Shown here: piece after piece, positions 46,861 to 55,955 of the stretch
Numbering within the stretch: position 1 is the first letter of the stretch
Layout of the letters: every line of letters starts with the position of its first letter
Source of the DNA: Novibacillus thermophilus
GTDB lineage: Bacteria > Bacillota > Bacilli > Thermoactinomycetales > Novibacillaceae
Length of the DNA stretch: 64,000 nt
NCBI RefSeq assembly: GCF_002005165.1
Contig: NZ_CP019699.1
Coordinates: 3,348,001-3,412,000, forward strand
Direction of reading: 5' to 3'
Made by a program: the position numbers and the translations under genes
The notes under the pieces: model-generated
Database searches by the model: none
The model's input: only the letters and a program-made list of their open reading frames with translations
Told to the model about the DNA's origin: nothing

Positions 46861-47589
46861 TCAGGATATACTTTTCAAGAGGCCTAATCGCTCAATTTCG
46901 CGGTAAACTTTCCACGTTTGTTTAGCCATCTTTATTTTGTTGCTTGATACCGAGCCTTTGACCACCCTGTATTTAGACAACACCTCTTGTAACCCATAAG
47001 CGGTGAAGCCCTTTTTACATAAGGTCAGCCACAATGCGAAATCTTGTCGGGAGCGTATATCAATCATTTTGACCTCACCAATCATTTCAACATCCAGCAT
47101 AACGGTCAAGCATCCGATCACATTGTGTTTTAAAAGTTGTTTATAATTAACTTTTTCGGGAATGTTTATAATTGAGTTTGTTTCTTTTCCATCTTCTGTT
47201 ATTTTCATATATTTCGTAAATGAAAACGCGATCTGACGATCTTGCATAAAACGCAATTGTTTCTCCAGTTTTTCCGGCATCCACTGATCATCACCATCCA
47301 AAAATGCCAAATAGCGACCTTTAGCGTGCTCAATAGCGACGTTGCGAGCTACGGCGGGTCCGCGATTCTCTTTAAACCTAATTAGGCGAATTCTGGAATC
47401 TCGACTTACATACTGTTTAACAATTTCAATGGTGTGATCTTGTGAACAATCATCTACTATAATCATTTCCCAATTCACATAGGTTTGTCTCTGAACAGAT
47501 TCAATAGTATTATGTATAAATCTTGCCGAATTATATGTGGGAGTAATGACAGATACTAGAGGATGTTTTTGTTGAGTTGTATGTCTCAT
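46861..47589 (-). CDS. GT2 family glycosyltransferase, 3' end cut by IS
   Basis: The 242-residue protein has the GT2 fold: SVITPTYNSARFIHNTIES, IIVDDCSQDHT, NRGPAVARNVAIEHAKGRYLAFLDGDDQW. The frame ends SIS-stop where the IS terminal CCTGA supplies the stop codon. The original tail lies at 45096-45153. The catalytic domain is complete, so activity may persist. It adds sugars to the glycan made by this cluster; the donor is unknown. The reconstructed gene stop, 45 bases before the permease, indicates that the exporter genes were once directly downstream. Confidence 0.9.
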   Translation of the reverse strand: MRHTTQQKHPLVSVITPTYNSARFIHNTIESVQRQTYVNWEMIIVDDCSQDHTIEIVKQYVSRDSRIRLIRFKENRGPAVARNVAIEHAKGRYLAFLDGDDQWMPEKLEKQLRFMQDRQIAFSFTKYMKITEDGKETNSIINIPEKVNYKQLLKHNVIGCLTVMLDVEMIGEVKMIDIRSRQDFALWLTLCKKGFTAYGLQEVLSKYRVVKGSVSSNKIKMAKQTWKVYREIERLGLLKSIS

Positions 47590-47631
47590 TAAATCTACAC
47601 CACCAACAATTCCATACGTTGTTTACTACGT

Positions 47632-48756
47632 TTAAGTCCTCCTCCATATATCACTGTACCATTTAATTAACTTTTTTTCTTCTAACTGCCAATTCAACTT
47701 TTCTTGAACAGCCTTTCTTCCGTTTTCTCCCATTTTCCTTGCAATCTTTGGATTTTCCTTAAGATATTTCAAGGCACACTTTATTTCCAATTCATTCAAA
47801 GGATTAACTGCGATGCCACAGGCATATTTTTCTACAAAACGTTTCCAAACTGGGAAATCTGAACACAAAATGGGTATACCTGCCATCATATACTCAAAAA
47901 ACTTAGTAAGTTCTTTTTGTCTATAATGATCTGTTGGTGGAAAAAGAGCTAATCCGGCTAACCAATCATGACTAATATATTGATTATCAATTTCTTCTCT
48001 CGGAACAAAGCGATCAATCCCTTTAATGAAGAGTTGATTCTTTCTGCTTCCTGCTATGTCATACATTTGATTAGCTAAACGAGAATCACATTTCCCTACA
48101 AAGTGAACGGAAACGTTAGTATCAATTAAAGGAAGGCTCGCATGTAACAAAGCTCCACGATCAATTGTAACATTTCCGGTATAAATTAAATTTTTGCTTT
48201 GTTTTTGTTCTATCTGAAGAGAAGTAATTTTGTCATTTAGAATAGGGTAGTTTAATATACATATTCCTTTTGGGTATTTCCTTTTATAATATTTCTCAGC
48301 TAAACATAGTTCTAATTTTCGGGTCAAAATCCTCTCAACGACACGGTAAGACAATGCCACAATTTTTCGGATAGGCTTAATAATGTATTTTTTTTGCAAG
48401 ATACTCGTCTCGTAATCTTCGTGTATATCATATATAACAACATTGTCATCTTTTTTTAAAATCCTAGCTACTGGCAAAAGCTCTGGATCATGTATGTGGT
48501 AATAGTCAGCTTTTATATCACGAGCTTTTTTATATGCTTGTACTGTTGTAAGAAACATTCTGAGCAATCGATTTCGATACTTTTTTATGGGGATGATATT
48601 TACTTTGTCCTTTTTGAATCCTCGTATCTCAGGAGCAATTAGTGTTACATTGTAACCTGCTTTGTAGAGAGATATGCACTCTTTGTAATAAATTCTTGTA
48701 TCATATGGATGATGTACCGTTGTTATATGAACCACATTTTTTTTTAATTTATCCAA
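47632..48756 (-). CDS. GT4-like glycosyltransferase
   Basis: The 374-residue GT-B protein has an N-terminal HITTVHHPYDTRIYYKE and DYYHIHDPELLPVA, and a C-terminal nucleotide-sugar region (TKFFEYMMAGIPILCSDFPVW), typical of glycosyltransferase family 4. The TTG at 48756 has AAGGAG ten bases upstream; the open frame extends seven codons further to another TTG. AT-rich like its neighbours. Role in surface-glycan assembly is inferred from context. Confidence 0.88.
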   Translation of the reverse strand: MDKLKKNVVHITTVHHPYDTRIYYKECISLYKAGYNVTLIAPEIRGFKKDKVNIIPIKKYRNRLLRMFLTTVQAYKKARDIKADYYHIHDPELLPVARILKKDDNVVIYDIHEDYETSILQKKYIIKPIRKIVALSYRVVERILTRKLELCLAEKYYKRKYPKGICILNYPILNDKITSLQIEQKQSKNLIYTGNVTIDRGALLHASLPLIDTNVSVHFVGKCDSRLANQMYDIAGSRKNQLFIKGIDRFVPREEIDNQYISHDWLAGLALFPPTDHYRQKELTKFFEYMMAGIPILCSDFPVWKRFVEKYACGIAVNPLNELEIKCALKYLKENPKIARKMGENGRKAVQEKLNWQLEEKKLIKWYSDIWRRT

Positions 48757-48869
48757 ATCTCTATTACTCCTTATCAATCACCTTTAAATGGATCCCTATA
48801 AATCTATTTTACCCATCATTAAATGGACTCCCGCTGGTCAAGGGAGTTCATTAAAACAGGATTCTTAAA

Positions 48870-48903
48870 AGTGGTAGTCTGAGTTTAAACTCAGACTACC
48901 ACT
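48870..48903 (-). terminator. 34-bp perfect palindrome, likely terminator
   Basis: Each arm is 17 bases (AGTGGTAGTCTGAGTTT) with no loop, located just past the stop at 48907, and followed on the minus strand by TTTTAAG. It probably ends the repeat-protein transcript, although its perfect symmetry would also allow protein binding. Confidence 0.65.
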
Positions 48904-48906
48904 AAC

Positions 48907-51900
48907 TTACTTATATCTTGGTATATCAAAGTGCATAACAGGGTCAGTCAATTGTTCGTACAAATTTTTAATGTTCGGTACTTGTTTCACAGCCCAACCA
49001 ATATCTGTTGCATATTGTGGGTATCCTGGATTGGCAGGATTCCATCTCATTTTGTATAAAGTGTTTTGTTTGTAGCTATTATGAATGTACCTTTGAGCTA
49101 TGAACTTTGAACCGCCTATAATCGCATCTTCTGGAGTGAACCAGCCTTGTTCATAAGCGTATGTCGCACCTGCTTTAACGGCGTTACCATCATGTGCACC
49201 AACTCCAAACATATTGTATGTCGTTCTAATATTTGTTAGACTGCTTCTATTACTTGAGGTGACTAATACTAAATGACCATCACGGTTCTTTCCAACTTCA
49301 ACACCTTTTGCTAGTTGCGATGTCCCGTTTCCTGTTTCCAATATAGCATGTGATATTAAGTACACTTCATTAACAGAATATTTTCTTCCTCCGTCAATAA
49401 ATGCTTGTCCCATGCCACTTAATATTCCTCTCCCAGCTAATACTTTATTTAGCTGTTTAGCCGAAACTCCCACACTTTCAGTTAAAACTAAGTGCTGGAA
49501 AATATCGTTATTATTTGGGTCTAAATATTCTGCAACGGCCGCTTCGCTAGCATCATGAAAAAGCCCTGGTGCTGAATAAGAAACATCTAGCCAGTCGCCT
49601 TTTTGGCCTAAAATTGTGACTTTTTGCCCCTTTTCTAACTTTCCTATAATATTTCCCGTCATACTCGCTGAACTTCGAACATTTAAATGTCCTGAACTTA
49701 TATTGACTCTACCGTTCTTTATATAATCTTTATGAACATATCCCCTAGGCGTGGTCGTTTTCGGCGATCTTGTCATTTGTATTCGCAGTGCCTCTTCAAA
49801 GGATATATTATAATCTGTATAGGTGATGATAGTTCTACTAAATGGAATTTCACCTTTCTTGGCTAATTCTAGATTTTTTAGAGCTTGGTTCCTTATGCTT
49901 TCCGGTACGCCAGGTGCATTTAAAATACGGTTATACCTCTCTATTGCGGTTTCAAATTTTCTTTGTCTGTGTTGTTCCATAGCCCAATTTAACAAACTTT
50001 GGGCACTTTCTTCAATTCCCTTTAAAAATCTTTTGTCCTCTGGATACAAAATATATCCTTCTACAAATAATCTTAACCTTTCCGAAGAATGAGGATGATT
50101 ATTGGCTTCTTCATATATTTTTTCTGCTGATGGAATTTTTTCTCTACGTTCAGCATATTTAAGTTTAATTTCCGTCTCTTGTTTTATTTTTGAATCTAGT
50201 GCAGGTGCTGAAAGTATTAGGTTATACCGATCGATCGCCGTTTCATAGTCCCCTTCCTGATGTTTCTCACTTGCCCAATTCAACAATGATCGCGCACTTT
50301 TATTTATTCCCTCTATAAATCGACTATCATTCGGATATAAAACATAACCCTCTATAAAAATAGATAGACGGTCAGAAGAATATGGCTTATTTTGGGCTCT
50401 ATTATAAAGACTGTTTGCTGTAGGTATGTCTTTTCCTTCTTCCGCATATTTTAGTTTGATTTCAGTCTCTCGTTTTATTTTTGAATCTAGTGCAGGTGCT
50501 GAAAGTATTAGGTTGTACCGATCGATCGCCGTTTCATAGTCCCCTTCCTGATGTTTCTCACTTGCCCAATTCAACAATGATCGCGCACTTTTATTTATTC
50601 CCTCTATAAATCGACTATCATTTGGGTATAATTTATATCCCTCGATAAATTTAGAAAGGCGATCTGAGGAATACGGTTGGTTGTGCGCTAAACTATGTAA
50701 AGCACTTTTATGCTTGCTCTCCGTCTCTTGTTTTATTTTTGAATCTAGTGCAGGTGCTGAAAGTATTAGGTTGTACCGATCGATCGCCGTTTCATAGTCC
50801 CCTTCCTGATGTTTCTCACTTGCCCAATTCAACAATGATCGCGCACTTTTATTTATTCCCTCTATAAATCGACTATCATTTGGGTATAATTTATATCCCT
50901 CGATAAATTTAGAAAGGCGATCTGAGGAATACGGTTGGTTGTGCGCTAAACTATGTAAAGCACTTTTATGCTTGCTCTCCGTCTCTTGTTTTATTTTTGA
51001 ATCTAGTGCAGGTGCTGAAAGTATTAGGTTGTACCGATCGATCGCCGTTTCATAGTCCCCTTCCTTATGTTTCTCACTTGCCCAATCCAACAATGATCGT
51101 GCACTTTTATTTATTCCTTCTTTTATTAACTTTGCTCCCCCATATATGCTATGTCCTTCAATAAATAACGTTAGACGATCTGAGGAATGTTGCTGACTTA
51201 TAGCATACTTATAGTATAATTCAACAGTCCTTTTCCCTTGCTTAGCATAGTTAAGATTGTACTCAGCCTCTTGTTTTATTTTTGAATCTAGTGCAGGTGC
51301 TGAAAGTATTAGGTTATACCGATCGATCGCCGTTTCATAGTCCCCTTCCTGATGTTTCTCACTTGCCCAATTCAACAATGATCGCGCACTTTTATTTATT
51401 CCCTCTATAAATCGACTATCATTCGGATATAAAACATAACCCTCTATAAAAATAGATAGACGGTCAGAAGAATATGGCTTATTTTGGGCTCTATTATAAA
51501 GACTGTTTGCTGTAGGTATGTCTTTTCCTTCTTCCGCATATTTTAGTTTGATTTCAGTCTCTCGTTTTATTTTTGAATCTAGTGCAGGTGCTGAAAGTAT
51601 TAGGTTGTACCGATCGATCGCCGTTTCATAGTCCCCTTCCTGATGTTTCTCACTTGCCCAATTCAACAATGATCGCGCACTTTTATTTATTCCCTCTATA
51701 AATCGACTATCATTCGGATATAATTTATGTCCTTCAATATAAGCTTTGAGCCTACTTGATGAGTCAGGTTGAGACGCAGCATACTCAAGCCATTCATTTG
51801 CTGTTTTAGGCTCATTACTTGTTGAGCGAAAAGGTTTAATTTCTTGTTCTTCAATTTTAACTTCTAAGGATTTACTAATATCTTGATCTAAATCATCGGA

Positions 51901-52203
51901 GTTTTTTTGCTCAACGAGTTCATTTTCATTATTCTTTTCATCTTCAAATTCTTCTTTCCTGTAGTATTTATGATTGAATTTATCTTCTAGCTCTTCACTT
52001 GATGGGGATTTTGAATTTTCTTTACTATCCGTATCACCTTCCATTAAAAGTTCCTTATTATTATCAAGATTTTCAATATCCTTTTTATGTATACCTTTTT
52101 CATCTGCGTTCACAAGATGAGGGTGTGTAATCATACTGATAACCAATAAAGTGGTGACTAATAACTTCAAGGACACTCTCACTATTCTCCACACCTCTTT
52201 CAT
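48907..52203 (-). CDS. Secreted repeat protein with SH3 and glucosaminidase domains
   Basis: The 1098-residue protein has a signal peptide (about 1-33), an acidic, likely disordered linker (34-130), and seven tandem 86-97-residue helical repeats (134-787), each with the core SDRL-x2-FIEG and AIDRYNLILSAP. A bacterial SH3 domain (about 825-875: GHLNVRSSASMTGNIIG) and a C-terminal N-acetylglucosaminidase domain (about 900-1085: SHAILETGNGTSQLAKG, TYNMFGVGAHD) follow. It would bind and cut peptidoglycan outside the cell. The repeats resemble TPR-type units. The ATG directly abuts the preceding glycosyltransferase stop (TGAATG), so it is made with the glycan genes. Confidence 0.92.
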   Translation of the reverse strand: MKEVWRIVRVSLKLLVTTLLVISMITHPHLVNADEKGIHKKDIENLDNNKELLMEGDTDSKENSKSPSSEELEDKFNHKYYRKEEFEDEKNNENELVEQKNSDDLDQDISKSLEVKIEEQEIKPFRSTSNEPKTANEWLEYAASQPDSSSRLKAYIEGHKLYPNDSRFIEGINKSARSLLNWASEKHQEGDYETAIDRYNLILSAPALDSKIKRETEIKLKYAEEGKDIPTANSLYNRAQNKPYSSDRLSIFIEGYVLYPNDSRFIEGINKSARSLLNWASEKHQEGDYETAIDRYNLILSAPALDSKIKQEAEYNLNYAKQGKRTVELYYKYAISQQHSSDRLTLFIEGHSIYGGAKLIKEGINKSARSLLDWASEKHKEGDYETAIDRYNLILSAPALDSKIKQETESKHKSALHSLAHNQPYSSDRLSKFIEGYKLYPNDSRFIEGINKSARSLLNWASEKHQEGDYETAIDRYNLILSAPALDSKIKQETESKHKSALHSLAHNQPYSSDRLSKFIEGYKLYPNDSRFIEGINKSARSLLNWASEKHQEGDYETAIDRYNLILSAPALDSKIKRETEIKLKYAEEGKDIPTANSLYNRAQNKPYSSDRLSIFIEGYVLYPNDSRFIEGINKSARSLLNWASEKHQEGDYETAIDRYNLILSAPALDSKIKQETEIKLKYAERREKIPSAEKIYEEANNHPHSSERLRLFVEGYILYPEDKRFLKGIEESAQSLLNWAMEQHRQRKFETAIERYNRILNAPGVPESIRNQALKNLELAKKGEIPFSRTIITYTDYNISFEEALRIQMTRSPKTTTPRGYVHKDYIKNGRVNISSGHLNVRSSASMTGNIIGKLEKGQKVTILGQKGDWLDVSYSAPGLFHDASEAAVAEYLDPNNNDIFQHLVLTESVGVSAKQLNKVLAGRGILSGMGQAFIDGGRKYSVNEVYLISHAILETGNGTSQLAKGVEVGKNRDGHLVLVTSSNRSSLTNIRTTYNMFGVGAHDGNAVKAGATYAYEQGWFTPEDAIIGGSKFIAQRYIHNSYKQNTLYKMRWNPANPGYPQYATDIGWAVKQVPNIKNLYEQLTDPVMHFDIPRYK
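49843..51804 (-). repeat. Seven tandem intragenic repeats
   Basis: The repeats are roughly 258-291 bp each and code residues 134-787 of the glucosaminidase protein. Several are near-identical in DNA: units 4 and 5 share the ALHSLAHNQ lead-in and the same core, and units 2 and 6 share ANSLYNRAQNK. Only the outermost unit nearest the SH3 domain is strongly diverged. The pattern suggests recent unit duplication. Confidence 0.93.
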
Positions 52204-53325
52204 TCATTGTTTTAATGTGTCGATAAATATATCCTCATATTGTTGAACGATCTTTTTTGCCTCAAAATCTAAAGCCCGTTTATATCCTTTATCTACAATT
52301 TCGGAAGCTCGTTTTTCTTTTTTTAGTGTCAACACTTCCAGCATCTGCTCAGCCATTTCCTCGGCGTTGCCGACTTCGCACAAACGTCCATACTCACCGT
52401 TGTTTAAAACCTCACTAGGGCCGGATGGACAATCTGTTGATACAACAGGCGTTCCCGTTGCAAGCGCTTCTGTAATGACATGACTAAAACCTTCGTGCTT
52501 CGATGACAACACAAATAAATCTGCTTGTTTAAAGTATACATACGGATTTTTCTGAAACCCGACAAAATGCACGCGGTCTCCGATGTTTAAATCGTCCGCT
52601 TGCTGCAACAATTCTTCCTTTAAAGGGCCTTCGCCTAAAACGATCAATCGGCTGTTGATGTGCCTGCTTACCTTAGCAAAGGCATTCAGTAATGTACGGT
52701 GATCTTTCTGTTCGACCAGTCGCCCCGCTGTTATAATCACTTTGTCCTCTGTATTAAAAAGTTTACGGTGTTCGGGCGCTATTTCCCCATGTTTTACTTT
52801 ATCTTCTATATCTTGAAGGTCAACAGGATTATAGATCACTTTAACATTTTCGGAAGGGATGCCGTATCTCGTGATCAAATTTTCTTTAACACCTTCTGAC
52901 AACGAGATAATTTGATGGGATAATCTATAAATGATGCCAAAACATCTCAGTTTCAAATTCGTCCGAAACGTCCCTCCCAAATTGTCGGCTTCTCTGATTA
53001 TGTTTTTCGCACCTGTTAACGACAACAACCGGGAAATGATGGCGATCGTATTGACGTTGGGGATAGTACTAAAGACGATATCGGCCTTTTCATCCCGTAT
53101 GATTTTGGCTAGGGGGAATACAGCTCCTCTCAGCCGTTTAGAGTTCAGTTTAATAAACGTTACATCTGGTTTTAATTCGGATTCGTAAGCGCCGTTAAAG
53201 TTAAGAGTTACAAGCACAGGTTTGAATTTTGACCTGTCTAAATTGTTCATAATATTTAATAACGTCCGCGCAGCACCTCCTCCACCCATCTGGTAAATGA
53301 AGAATAAAACTTTCACCTTTTTCAT
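52204..53325 (-). CDS. GT4 family glycosyltransferase
   Basis: The 373-residue GT-B enzyme has FFIYQMGGGGAARTLLN at the start, the AGRLVEQKDHRTLLNAF and LGEGPLKEEL segments, and the EX7E-type donor site (SSKHEGFSHVITEALATGTPVVST). It probably adds a sugar to an undecaprenyl-linked chain on the inner membrane face. Start ATG at 53325. It directly precedes the repeat glucosaminidase gene. Confidence 0.93.
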   Translation of the reverse strand: MKKVKVLFFIYQMGGGGAARTLLNIMNNLDRSKFKPVLVTLNFNGAYESELKPDVTFIKLNSKRLRGAVFPLAKIIRDEKADIVFSTIPNVNTIAIISRLLSLTGAKNIIREADNLGGTFRTNLKLRCFGIIYRLSHQIISLSEGVKENLITRYGIPSENVKVIYNPVDLQDIEDKVKHGEIAPEHRKLFNTEDKVIITAGRLVEQKDHRTLLNAFAKVSRHINSRLIVLGEGPLKEELLQQADDLNIGDRVHFVGFQKNPYVYFKQADLFVLSSKHEGFSHVITEALATGTPVVSTDCPSGPSEVLNNGEYGRLCEVGNAEEMAEQMLEVLTLKKEKRASEIVDKGYKRALDFEAKKIVQQYEDIFIDTLKQ

Positions 53326-53413
53326 TTGTTTCCAAACATCCCCTGTGTCAACATTTTACAATAAACAATACGAATCCCCATACCATAAGTACCTAATGAT
53401 ATAGGGAGAAATT

Positions 53414-54394
53414 TTACCTGTTTTGAATTTTGGCCAACTCTTTCTCAAAGTCCTTCGTGCTCAACCAGAGCTTGTATATAATCGCCAGTTCGAACATAAA
53501 CAGCAGAGCGGAGCTGAACAGAATAATCTCAGGGATAAACCCGACGATGGGCGCAATGATGAAGATAAACATCTGAAACTCAATACCGCTGAACAAGTGC
53601 ATGCGGATGCGATTCCTTAACAGCATCTCTCGGATTTTCAAGTACCGCGGAAATTTCGATTTGAATGCCTGCTGCAGGTCGATCTTCCTCTTCTCTTCTG
53701 CATCTTCCTTCACACGCCCCTCTGTATACCTTCGAACCTTTTCCTCAGCTTCCGACAGAACGCGTTCTGCCCGCTCCACATCTTCCTTTAGAGCAGACGC
53801 CGGGTGGCTGTCATCTATCCAATGCTCTGTATGGAGCCAATGAGCGCGAACGAGGGCTTTCTCCTCTTTATTGCGGTTCGCTCTCGCCTTCTTGATCTTT
53901 CCCCGCATTTGACGGCGAAGTTTGTACAAGGTCAACGCGTTGTAGTGGCGAAAAAAGTAGACAAACATAAAGAGCAAAGCTAAGAACAAAAATGTATGAT
54001 CCCCTGTCAGCTGAAACTGTCCGACTGTCAGCGCCACGCCGCACACGATGACGCGAATGTGATCGAGCATAATGTCGAGCAAAACGCCGAACATGGAGCC
54101 GTTCCCCTTCAACCGGGCGATTTTCCCGTCCATACAGTCGAGAATGAAGCTGATGTGGTACAGGATGGCCCCGGTTAAGAGAGCGTCAGTACTACCCACG
54201 TAAAAACTGTAAGCGGCGATCATACCGACTATAAAAGACACGATGGAGATTTGGTTTGGCGTAATGTTCGTGTAGTTGGCGACTGGTACGACTAACCGCG
54301 ACGCAATAGGGTCGACGAATAAGACGGTCCACCAGGCGTCTTTCGCTTTGTACGTACTATGAACGTCTGACAGGGTATATTTCCCATCTGTCAA
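53414..54394 (-). CDS. CDP-alcohol phosphotransferase (1)
   Basis: These integral membrane enzymes join a CDP-linked alcohol to a second alcohol through a phosphodiester. The 326-residue protein has the full signature DG-x2-AR-x8-G-x3-D-x3-D (DGKIARLKGNGSMFGVLLD and D four residues on; about 87-110), several membrane segments, and an unusual 80-residue charged helical insert (about 165-250) in the cytoplasmic part. It starts at a TTG. It is next to an ABC exporter and a sn-glycerol-1-phosphate dehydrogenase, so CDP-glycerol or similar is the likely donor. The acceptor is unknown. Confidence 0.88.
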   Translation of the reverse strand: MTDGKYTLSDVHSTYKAKDAWWTVLFVDPIASRLVVPVANYTNITPNQISIVSFIVGMIAAYSFYVGSTDALLTGAILYHISFILDCMDGKIARLKGNGSMFGVLLDIMLDHIRVIVCGVALTVGQFQLTGDHTFLFLALLFMFVYFFRHYNALTLYKLRRQMRGKIKKARANRNKEEKALVRAHWLHTEHWIDDSHPASALKEDVERAERVLSEAEEKVRRYTEGRVKEDAEEKRKIDLQQAFKSKFPRYLKIREMLLRNRIRMHLFSGIEFQMFIFIIAPIVGFIPEIILFSSALLFMFELAIIYKLWLSTKDFEKELAKIQNR

Positions 54395-54400
54395 AAAGGG

Positions 54401-55135
54401 TCACGCTCCTCGCTGTTTTCCAGTTTCATACAAATTAATCATCTCGTGAATGTCTCCGATCGCTGTGACCTTTCCTTTTTTCAGTATCAAACCGCGATCA
54501 CATATTTTTTGTAACGGTTTGAGACTGTGGGAAATGATAACGATCGTCTTTCCCTCTTTCTTTAATTCCTCCAATTTGGCATAACATTTCTTTTTAAAGT
54601 CTTTATCACCAACAGCCAACACTTCGTCAATAAGAATTATTTCTGCATCGATGTGAACGGCAATCGAAAAACCGAGACGAGCTTTCATCCCCGAAGAGTA
54701 AAACTTCACCGGTGTATCTATAAACTCTTCCAGCTCTGCGAATTCGACGATCTTCGGATAAACCTTTTCGATCTGTTCTCGATTTAAACCAAAGATGGCA
54801 CAATTAAGGCGGATGTTCTCTCTCCCGCTCAAATCGCGGCTAAGGCCGGCACTCAGTTCGATCAACGGAGCAATCTTGCCGTTAATTTGTACAACTCCCT
54901 TGTCTTTTTCTATAATGCCGCTGAGTATTTTAAATAAGGTGCTCTTGCCCGCACCGTTGTCGCCGATAATCGCAAAAGCTTCAGCCTTTTTGACTGCAAA
55001 GGATACGTCGTTCAAAGCGTAAAACGTCTCATACAGTCTTTCCCTTTTTGCCAGAGAAATAAAGTAACCTTTTAACGTTTTATCGTAGTACTTTCTAAAC
55101 TGTTTGCTCAAATGTTTTACTTCGATCGCGTTCAC
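54401..55135 (-). CDS. ABC exporter ATPase (TagH/Wzt type, single domain)
   Basis: The 244-residue ATPase has Walker A GDNGAGKST, Q-loop region, signature YSSGMKAR, Walker B IILIDEVLAVGD and switch ISHS. It lacks a C-terminal substrate domain. It pairs with the permease 18 bases upstream and forms the second polysaccharide exporter of this window, separate from the tandem-ATPase system 10 kb to the left. Confidence 0.94.
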   Translation of the reverse strand: MNAIEVKHLSKQFRKYYDKTLKGYFISLAKRERLYETFYALNDVSFAVKKAEAFAIIGDNGAGKSTLFKILSGIIEKDKGVVQINGKIAPLIELSAGLSRDLSGRENIRLNCAIFGLNREQIEKVYPKIVEFAELEEFIDTPVKFYSSGMKARLGFSIAVHIDAEIILIDEVLAVGDKDFKKKCYAKLEELKKEGKTIVIISHSLKPLQKICDRGLILKKGKVTAIGDIHEMINLYETGKQRGA

Positions 55136-55153
55136 GTTTAACCCTCCATGGGC

Positions 55154-55927
55154 TTAAATAATTTCCCCGACGCGACGGCTCATCCGGTCGAACAATTTCC
55201 AAGAGATTGTTAGCGCCACAACACAAAGTGTCACGACGTAAATAATAAAGTCTCCAGGAACGGTTATGTCAGAGAAAAAAACCCAGCGGTAGAGTGACAA
55301 AATCACAGCCATCGGGTTTAACAAATACCAATCAATGAATTGTTCTGGCACAAACGACAGTGGATAAATAATTGGCGACAAGTACATCCAGCCCCTGAGC
55401 ACAACGGTCAAAATTATTTCCACATCTTTGTAGTACACGTTCATTACGGACAACACGATGGTAATACTCAAAACGAGTAATGCCTGCAACAGAATGATTA
55501 AAGGCAGTGCAAGCAATCGCAGAAACGGAATTTCTCCGCCTTCTGTTATGAGGGCTAAAATCAAGACAAGCGCGAGCGCTGGAAGAAAGTGTATAAAATT
55601 CGTCAGCACCGTTGATAAAGGGAATATCTGCCTTGGGAAATAAATCTTTTTTATTAATGAAGCATTAACCGTAAGAGATTTTGCCCCCTTTTGTATAGAA
55701 TTGGACAAAAACATCCACGGTATCAACCCAGACAAGATAAATAACGGGTAATTATCAACCTTAAAGCGGATAATAATGGAAAACACCACTGTGTAAATAG
55801 CCATCATCCCGAGCGGTTCCAACAGCGTCCAGAAAAAACCGAAAAACGAGTTGCGGTACTTCACCCGCAGTTCTTTGTGCACGAGAAAGTATATCAGCTC
55901 TCTGTAGTTCCGGATCGTCGATAACAT
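55154..55927 (-). CDS. ABC-2 exporter permease (TagG/Wzm type)
   Basis: The 257-residue protein has six membrane segments and the family N-terminus (KELRVKYRNSFFGFFWTLLEPL) plus the YLSPIIYPLSFVP loop. It would carry a lipid-linked glycan or teichoic-acid-like polymer to the outer membrane face. The reading frame is intact. It starts at the ATG at 55927, downstream of the sn-glycerol-1-phosphate dehydrogenase. Confidence 0.94.
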   Translation of the reverse strand: MLSTIRNYRELIYFLVHKELRVKYRNSFFGFFWTLLEPLGMMAIYTVVFSIIIRFKVDNYPLFILSGLIPWMFLSNSIQKGAKSLTVNASLIKKIYFPRQIFPLSTVLTNFIHFLPALALVLILALITEGGEIPFLRLLALPLIILLQALLVLSITIVLSVMNVYYKDVEIILTVVLRGWMYLSPIIYPLSFVPEQFIDWYLLNPMAVILSLYRWVFFSDITVPGDFIIYVVTLCVVALTISWKLFDRMSRRVGEII

Positions 55928-55955
55928 GCATGACTTTCTCCTTCCCGCGGGAACC

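Larger units (their letters stand above)
45154..46865 (+). mobile_element. Complete IS1380-family insertion sequence
   Basis: The element is 1712 bp. The terminal inverted repeats begin CCTGAATTATTCATA at both ends (45154-45168, and inverted at 46851-46865). It is flanked by a perfect 5-bp target duplication ATATA at 45149-45153 and 46866-46870. One transposase gene is on the plus strand, opposite to the host operon. Intact ends, transposase and duplication point to a recent insertion; it cut the last 17 codons off a glycosyltransferase gene. Confidence 0.94.

Noticed and set aside
49843-51804. CRISPR array or satellite repeat
   Set aside because: Units are 258-291 bp, stay in one reading frame and encode helical protein repeats; no short repeat-spacer pattern is present.
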